Source: Streptomyces sp. M92
Lineage (GTDB): Bacteria > Actinomycetota > Actinomycetes > Streptomycetales > Streptomycetaceae
Length of the DNA: 64,000 bases
Direction of reading: 5' to 3'
Assembly: GCF_028473745.1 (NCBI RefSeq)
Contig: NZ_CP101137.1
Span: forward strand, 4,774,001-4,838,000
Shown: in pieces, positions 59,839-64,000 of the stretch
How positions within the stretch are numbered: the first letter of the stretch is position 1
Layout: each line of letters begins with the position of its first letter
The notes under the pieces: generated by a model
The model's database searches: none
What the model was told of the DNA's origin: nothing
The model's input: only the letters and a program-made list of their open reading frames with translations
Made by a program: the position numbers and the translations under genes

Positions 59839-60954
59839 GTGGCCAAGCTCCGTGACCCCGAACCCGCCCCACCACGAACGCGACCGCGGCGCGGTACGCG
59901 CACCGGACCCCCACCGGCCCACCGGGTGTCCCTGCCCCTGCTCGTGACCGGCCTGTGCGTGGCGCTGCCCGTCTCCCTGGCCTGCGGGGCGGGCTTCGGG
60001 GCCTCGGGACTCTCGTGGAGCGAGACGCTGCACTTTCTCTGGGCGGGCATGACCGGCGCCTCCATAGCCCCGGACGAGGTTCCCTCGTACGTCATCGTGT
60101 GGGAACTGCGCTTCCCGCGTGCCGTGCTCGCCGCGGTCGTCGGCGCGGGCCTGGCCGCCGTCGGCGTCGCCGTCCAGGCCATGGTCCGCAACGCGCTCGC
60201 GGACCCGTTCGTCCTCGGCATCTCCTCCGGTGCGGCCGTCGGGGCCAACGCCGTGCTCATCTTCGGCGCCTTCGGCGCGCTCGGTGTCTGGGCGCTGTCC
60301 ACGGCGGCGTTCGTCTCCGCGCTCGCGGCCATGACGCTGGTGTACGCGGTCGCCCGGACCTCACGCGGGCTGACCCCGCTCCGGCTCGTGCTGACCGGCA
60401 CCGCGATGAACTACGGCTTCTCGGCCGTGACCACGTTCATGGTGTTCGCCGCCGAACACGGCGAGGCGGCCCGGTCCGCGATGATGTGGCTGCTCGGCAG
60501 TCTGGGCGGTGCGAGCTGGTCCTCCGTACCGATCGCCGCGGGCGCGGTGCTCGCCGGCCTCGTCCACCTCGGCTGGTCGGCCCGGCGCCTGAACGCCCTG
60601 GCCATGGGCGACGAGACCGCCGCCGCGCTGGGCGTGGACGCCGGGCGGCTGCGCAAGGAGCTCTTCGTCACCGCCGCCGCCGTCACCGGGACGGTCGTCG
60701 CGGTCAGCGGGGCGATCGGCTTCGTGGGCCTGATGGTTCCGCACGCCGCCCGGATGCTGGTCGGAGCCGGCCACCGCCGGCTGCTGGCCGTCGCGCCCCT
60801 GGCCGGTGCCGTGCTGCTGATCTGGGTCGACATCCTGTCCCGGGTGCTGCTCGCCCCCGCCGAACTGCCGCTCGGTGTACTGACGGCGGCGATCGGCGTG
60901 CCGTGCTTCGTCCTGCTCATGCGCCGCCGCACCTACACCTTCGGAGGCGCGTGA
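59839..60954 (+). CDS. BtuC/FecCD-type ABC permease for cobalamin
   Basis: A permease of about 371 residues with ten or so helices, starting with LPLLVTGLCVALPVSLACGA. Typical FecCD motifs are LRFPRAVLAAVVGAGLAAVG, DPFVLGISSGAAVGANAVL, GTAMNYGFSAVTTFMVF and GFVGLMVPHAARMLVG. It forms the channel of a B12 importer, inferred from the riboswitch. GTG 59839 with AAGGTGAT upstream is the likely start. Earlier in-frame starts would translate through the riboswitch. The stop overlaps the ATPase start by one base. Confidence 0.9.
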   Translation: MAKLRDPEPAPPRTRPRRGTRTGPPPAHRVSLPLLVTGLCVALPVSLACGAGFGASGLSWSETLHFLWAGMTGASIAPDEVPSYVIVWELRFPRAVLAAVVGAGLAAVGVAVQAMVRNALADPFVLGISSGAAVGANAVLIFGAFGALGVWALSTAAFVSALAAMTLVYAVARTSRGLTPLRLVLTGTAMNYGFSAVTTFMVFAAEHGEAARSAMMWLLGSLGGASWSSVPIAAGAVLAGLVHLGWSARRLNALAMGDETAAALGVDAGRLRKELFVTAAAVTGTVVAVSGAIGFVGLMVPHAARMLVGAGHRRLLAVAPLAGAVLLIWVDILSRVLLAPAELPLGVLTAAIGVPCFVLLMRRRTYTFGGA

Positions 60955-61727
60955 TGCGGATCGACATCGACGCGGTCACCGTGGAGATCGGCGGCGCGAA
61001 GCTGGTCGAGGACGTCTCGCTGCGGGCGGGCGACGGCCAGTTCGTGGGGCTCGTCGGACCCAACGGCAGCGGCAAGTCCACCCTGTTGCGATGCGTCTAC
61101 CGGGCCCTGCGCCCCACGGCCGGTGCGGTACGCCTCGGCGGCGACGACCTGCTGACCATGAACACGCGCGAAAGCGCCCGCCGGATCGCCGCCCTCCCGC
61201 AGGAGTCGGCCGCGGAGTTCGACTTCACCGTGGCCGAGGTCGTGGCCATGGGCAGACTCCCGCACCAGGGCGCGGTGGCCCGGGAGACCGACGAGGACCG
61301 GCACGCCTGTGCCGCCGCACTGGCCGGGGTGGACGCCGGACACCTGGCCGGCCGCGGCTTCCTCACCCTCTCCGGCGGCGAGAAGCAACGGGTCCTGATC
61401 GCCCGCGCACTCGCCCAGCAACCGCGGGTCCTGGTGCTCGACGAACCCACCAACCACCTCGACATCGCCCAGCAGTTGGAGGTCCTGTCCCTGGTGCGGG
61501 CCGCCGGACCGACCGTGCTCACCGCACTGCACGACCTCAACCTCGCCGCGCTCCACTGCGACCTGATCCACGTCGTCGACGAGGGGCGGATCGTCGCTTC
61601 CGGCGCTCCCCACGACGTCCTCACGCCCGCCCTGCTGGCCGACGTCTTCGGGGTCCGGGCGCACCGCGTCCCCCACCCGGAAACCGGCGCGGTCCAACTC
61701 CTCTTCGACCGCCTCCCCACCCCGTAG
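60954..61727 (+). CDS. BtuD/FecE-type ABC ATPase for cobalamin
   Basis: A 257-residue ATPase of the iron/B12 importer class. Walker A is GPNGSGKST near residue 35, the signature LTLSGGEKQRVLIARAL near 135 and Walker B VLVLDEPTNHLDIAQQ, followed by the H-loop LTALHDLNLAAL. ATG 60954 has GGAGG 6 nt upstream and overlaps the permease stop (TGATG), giving translational coupling. Confidence 0.93.
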   Translation: MRIDIDAVTVEIGGAKLVEDVSLRAGDGQFVGLVGPNGSGKSTLLRCVYRALRPTAGAVRLGGDDLLTMNTRESARRIAALPQESAAEFDFTVAEVVAMGRLPHQGAVARETDEDRHACAAALAGVDAGHLAGRGFLTLSGGEKQRVLIARALAQQPRVLVLDEPTNHLDIAQQLEVLSLVRAAGPTVLTALHDLNLAALHCDLIHVVDEGRIVASGAPHDVLTPALLADVFGVRAHRVPHPETGAVQLLFDRLPTP

Positions 61728-61771
61728 TCCGCCTCGCCCCCAACCTGTCCTCCTCCAAGGAGTCACCCCCC

Positions 61772-62794
61772 ATGCCGAACCTCGTACGCCCCGCCGCCCT
61801 CGCCGTCGTCCTGGTCCTCGCCGCCACCGGCTGCGGCGCGGACATCTCGTCACCGGAGGGGAAGACGGACGACGCCGGGCGGTCCGGCGGCCACTACCCG
61901 GTCACGGTCGAGAACTGCGGCGAGAAGCGCACCTTCGACCGGGCCCCGCAGCGCGTGGTCACCAACGACGTGGGCATCACCGAGATCATGTTCGCCCTCG
62001 GCCTGGCGGACCACATGGCCGGATACGTCATGCCCGACGACAAGGGCGACCTCACGGCCGTGCCGTGGAAGGACGGGTACCGGAAGACCAAGTGGCTGTC
62101 GAAGGAACGGATCAACAAGGAACTGGTCCTCGACGCCCGCGCCGACCTGGTCTTCGCCGGCTGGAACTACGGTTTCAGCGAGGGCGAGGGATTCACGCCC
62201 GACGCACTGCGCAAGGTGGGCATCGACTCCTACCTGCTCAGCGAGTCGTGCCGCAACGGACAGGGCAAGGCGCGCGGCGTGATGGCGCCGCTCGACGCGC
62301 TCTACACGGACCTGCGGAACCTGGGGAAGGTGTTCGACGTCGAGGACCGGGCCGAAAAGCTCATCACCTCCTTCCGCGAGCAGGTGGCCGAAGCACAGGC
62401 GAAGGCCCCCAAGGGCGCCGACCGGCCGCGGGTGTTCCTCTACGACAGCGGCGAGGACAAGCCGTTCACATCGGGTGCCTTCGCCGGGCCCCACGACATC
62501 ATCACCAAGGCCGGCGGCGACCACGTCATGAAGGACCTGAAGGACAGCTGGACCGCCGTGGGCTGGGAGACCGTCGTCGCCCGCGACCCCGAGGTCATCG
62601 TGATCAACGACTACGGGGACACCACCGCCGAACAGAAGCGGAGGTTCCTCAAGTCCTACCCGCCCCTCGCGAACGTCTCCGCCGTCAAGAACGACCGGAT
62701 CGTCGTCCTCGACTACGTCGACCTCGTCGAGAGCCCGCGCAACCCCGCGGCCATCGCCACACTCGCGGCGGCCTTGAGGAGCCTCGCCCCCTGA
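61772..62794 (+). CDS. Cobalamin-type substrate-binding lipoprotein
   Basis: A 340-residue lipoprotein. The signal peptide ends in the lipobox LAATGC (Cys21). The rest is the rigid two-lobe BtuF/FhuD-like fold: FDRAPQRVVTNDVGITEIMF then ELVLDARADLVFAGWNYGF in lobe 1, and DHVMKDLKDSWTAVGWETVV in lobe 2. It captures the ligand outside the cell for the BtuCD-like pair. ATG 61772 has AAGGAG 9 nt upstream. All three genes lie downstream of the riboswitch. Confidence 0.9.
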   Translation: MPNLVRPAALAVVLVLAATGCGADISSPEGKTDDAGRSGGHYPVTVENCGEKRTFDRAPQRVVTNDVGITEIMFALGLADHMAGYVMPDDKGDLTAVPWKDGYRKTKWLSKERINKELVLDARADLVFAGWNYGFSEGEGFTPDALRKVGIDSYLLSESCRNGQGKARGVMAPLDALYTDLRNLGKVFDVEDRAEKLITSFREQVAEAQAKAPKGADRPRVFLYDSGEDKPFTSGAFAGPHDIITKAGGDHVMKDLKDSWTAVGWETVVARDPEVIVINDYGDTTAEQKRRFLKSYPPLANVSAVKNDRIVVLDYVDLVESPRNPAAIATLAAALRSLAP

Positions 62795-62823
62795 ACCGCA
62801 AAGCCCCCTGCTAAGGTGCGCCG

Positions 62824-63258
62824 ATGTCAACGATCAGGCAGATCCAGGTCACCTTCGACTGCGCGGAACCCGTACGACTCGCCGGTTTCTGGTGCGAGGT
62901 GCTGGGCTACGTCGTGCCGCCGCCCCCGGAGGGGTTCGCCACCTGGGAGGGCTACCACGACTCGCTGCCGCCCGAGGACCAGGACCCCTACTTCGCGTGC
63001 AGTGACCCCTCCGGGGCGGGCCCGCGCCTGCTCTTCCAGCGTGTCCCCGAAGGCAAGGTCGTCAAGAACCGGGTGCATCTCGACGTGCGGGCCGGCATCG
63101 GACTCGTCGGGGAGGAGCGCCTCGCCACCCTGGAGGCCGAATGCGCACGACTGGTCGCGCTCGGCGCGGTGCACGTGCGAACGATGGTCGCCGATGAGGA
63201 AAACGAGTCGTGCGTCGTGATGCAGGACATCGAGGGCAACGAGTTCTGTCTCGACTGA
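62824..63258 (+). CDS. VOC family (glyoxalase-like) protein
   Basis: A 144-residue protein. The beta-alpha-beta pattern is visible as IQVTFDCAEPVRLAGFWCEV, then RVHLDVRAGIGLVGEER and the end VVMQDIEGNEFCLD, which supplies the metal-binding Glu. It matches the glyoxalase_6 group common in actinobacteria, with unknown substrates. It starts 30 nt after the cobalamin lipoprotein gene and may be read through from it. Confidence 0.85.
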   Translation: MSTIRQIQVTFDCAEPVRLAGFWCEVLGYVVPPPPEGFATWEGYHDSLPPEDQDPYFACSDPSGAGPRLLFQRVPEGKVVKNRVHLDVRAGIGLVGEERLATLEAECARLVALGAVHVRTMVADEENESCVVMQDIEGNEFCLD

Positions 63259-63334
63259 GACCGCCGGGGCTTCGGCACGCAGGACGACGTCACGCCGGGA
63301 GGCCGGGCACCGGAAGGTGCGCCGTTCCCGTCGA

Positions 63335-63526
63335 GTGACTCAGGCGAAGCCCCTGATCGCGAACATCCTCGGCGGAAAGGGCCGGACCCTGGACGGAGGC
63401 CAGAACAACGTCGTGCCCTGCTGGCAGGTGGGCATGAAGACCGGCACGCCGAGCATGAGGAGCTTCGAGTCCGAGGCGCAGGACCTGACCAAGGATGACA
63501 CTTTGCTGTTCAACCTCGGTAACTGA
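63335..63526 (+). CDS. Short unexplained ORF, possible remnant of a toxin-like protein
   Basis: 63 codons from GTG 63335 with good Streptomyces codon use. The peptide includes AKPLIANILGGKGRTLDGG, NNVVPCWQVG and TGTPSMRSFESEAQDL. The pattern LIxxILGGxG...NNVVP...P.MRSFE resembles the C-terminal part of DNA/RNA non-specific endonuclease toxin domains, but it is too short and lacks an obvious catalytic His. No ribosome binding site is convincing. It may be a fragment of a lost gene. Confidence 0.35.
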   Translation: MTQAKPLIANILGGKGRTLDGGQNNVVPCWQVGMKTGTPSMRSFESEAQDLTKDDTLLFNLGN

Positions 63527-63562
63527 TCGACTGATCCCCCCATTGCGCCATCGGGAGCCGAC

Positions 63563-64000
63563 ATGAGTTTCACCACCCCACCGCGGCCACTCGACGTGAC
63601 CGCGCTCTTCCCTCAAGTCGCCCCGCTGGCGCGCACGGCGACCCGGCTGCACCCGCGGCCGGGGTCGCCTACCGTGCACGACAGCTCCGTCGGCGGGCCG
63701 CTGCTGTGGCCCGCCGACGAGCCTTGGCCGTACTGCGGAGGACCGCACGAGAGGGGTGCGACGCGCAGGGCTCTGTCCCCCGACGACATCCGGCTCCTCC
63801 GTCACAACCAAGCGGCGGTGGCAAGCCGGTGGCACCTCGGTCCCCCGGCCTCCCGGCCCACGCCCGAGGAACTGGCCACCGAGAAGCGGATCCTCCAGGG
63901 CCGCCCCTGGCCCGAGGGCCCGGTCCCCCTGCTCCCCGTCGCCCAGCTGTACGCCCGCGACGTCCCCCTTCCCTTCAGCCCGCCCGGGGCCGACCTCCTC
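63563..64000 (+). CDS. DUF1963-like protein, N-terminal part cut by the window end
   Basis: 146 codons, open to the window edge. ATG 63563 has GGGAG 5-6 nt upstream. The segment GGPLLWPADEPWPYCGGPH is typical of DUF1963/YwqG-like proteins of Streptomyces, whose function is unknown. ILQGRPWPEGPVPLLPVAQL continues the same type of fold. The rest lies outside the window. Confidence 0.6.
   Translation, partial: MSFTTPPRPLDVTALFPQVAPLARTATRLHPRPGSPTVHDSSVGGPLLWPADEPWPYCGGPHERGATRRALSPDDIRLLRHNQAAVASRWHLGPPASRPTPEELATEKRILQGRPWPEGPVPLLPVAQLYARDVPLPFSPPGADLL

Noticed and set aside
56418..60401. A 1327-codon open frame on the minus strand
   Set aside because: Only its last 473 codons form a protein (Xaa-Pro aminopeptidase). 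The upstream part is antisense to a LysR gene, the riboswitch and the BtuC-like permease.

Overview
The window is high-GC actinobacterial DNA with almost every codon ending in G or C, frequent GTG starts, GGAGG-type ribosome binding sites and short operons. It reads as a Streptomyces chromosome. The P450 closely resembles CYP158A1 and sits near a monomeric NADP-isocitrate dehydrogenase and a SoxR-box-driven ABC transporter, an order I associate with the S. coelicolor group. That placement is from memory, not from a search. I see no insertion sequence, integrase, CRISPR array or replication origin.

Layout. 0-5.1 kb: the tail of a ribose/fructose-type ABC importer, a TIM-barrel isomerase/dehydratase resembling IolE and two Gfo/Idh/MocA dehydrogenases, probably inositol or related sugar catabolism, with a perfect palindrome upstream of one dehydrogenase. 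5.1-9.4 kb: an ABC-2 exporter divergent from a sensor kinase/response regulator pair. 9.4-14.4 kb: a cupin, a degraded BASS-family transporter beside tRNA-Pro(GGG), and a reductase/deacetylase operon divergent from a LysR gene. 14.4-17.4 kb: a metalloprotease with an altered zinc motif divergent from an AAA-LuxR regulator. 17.6-23.0 kb: a TPR-CHAT protease divergent from a subtilase, an ECF-like sigma factor and a small beta-rich protein, the most intriguing locus for a poorly described system. 23.0-34.1 kb: mostly housekeeping and stress genes (P450, N-formylglutamate amidohydrolase, isocitrate dehydrogenase, MscS, GNAT, LPG-synthase-like membrane protein, SoxR-controlled ABC exporter, SpoIIE-type phosphatase).

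34.2-46.1 kb is a one-direction glucan locus: LacI, giant secreted GH87 enzyme, second near-identical LacI, sugar-binding lipoprotein, two permeases and a GH13 alpha-glucosidase. The likely path is extracellular cleavage of alpha-1,3-glucan, import of the oligosaccharides and cytoplasmic hydrolysis. The lacI genes share an operator architecture and flank the GH87 gene as long direct repeats.

48.3-57.8 kb looks like a collagen-to-hydroxyproline island. It has a three-subunit D-hydroxyproline dehydrogenase, a deaminase of the DHDPS family, a 4-hydroxyproline epimerase, a secreted M9 collagenase, a GntR/FCD regulator and an Xaa-Pro aminopeptidase. A GTGACAT motif recurs upstream of the catabolic operon, the collagenase and the regulator, suggesting one regulon. 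A different GntR gene beside it is broken by two frameshifts and an amber codon. 57.9-64.0 kb holds an RsbW-like kinase, a LysR gene, a cobalamin riboswitch with a BtuCDF-like importer, a VOC protein, a short unexplained ORF and a DUF1963-like gene cut by the window end.
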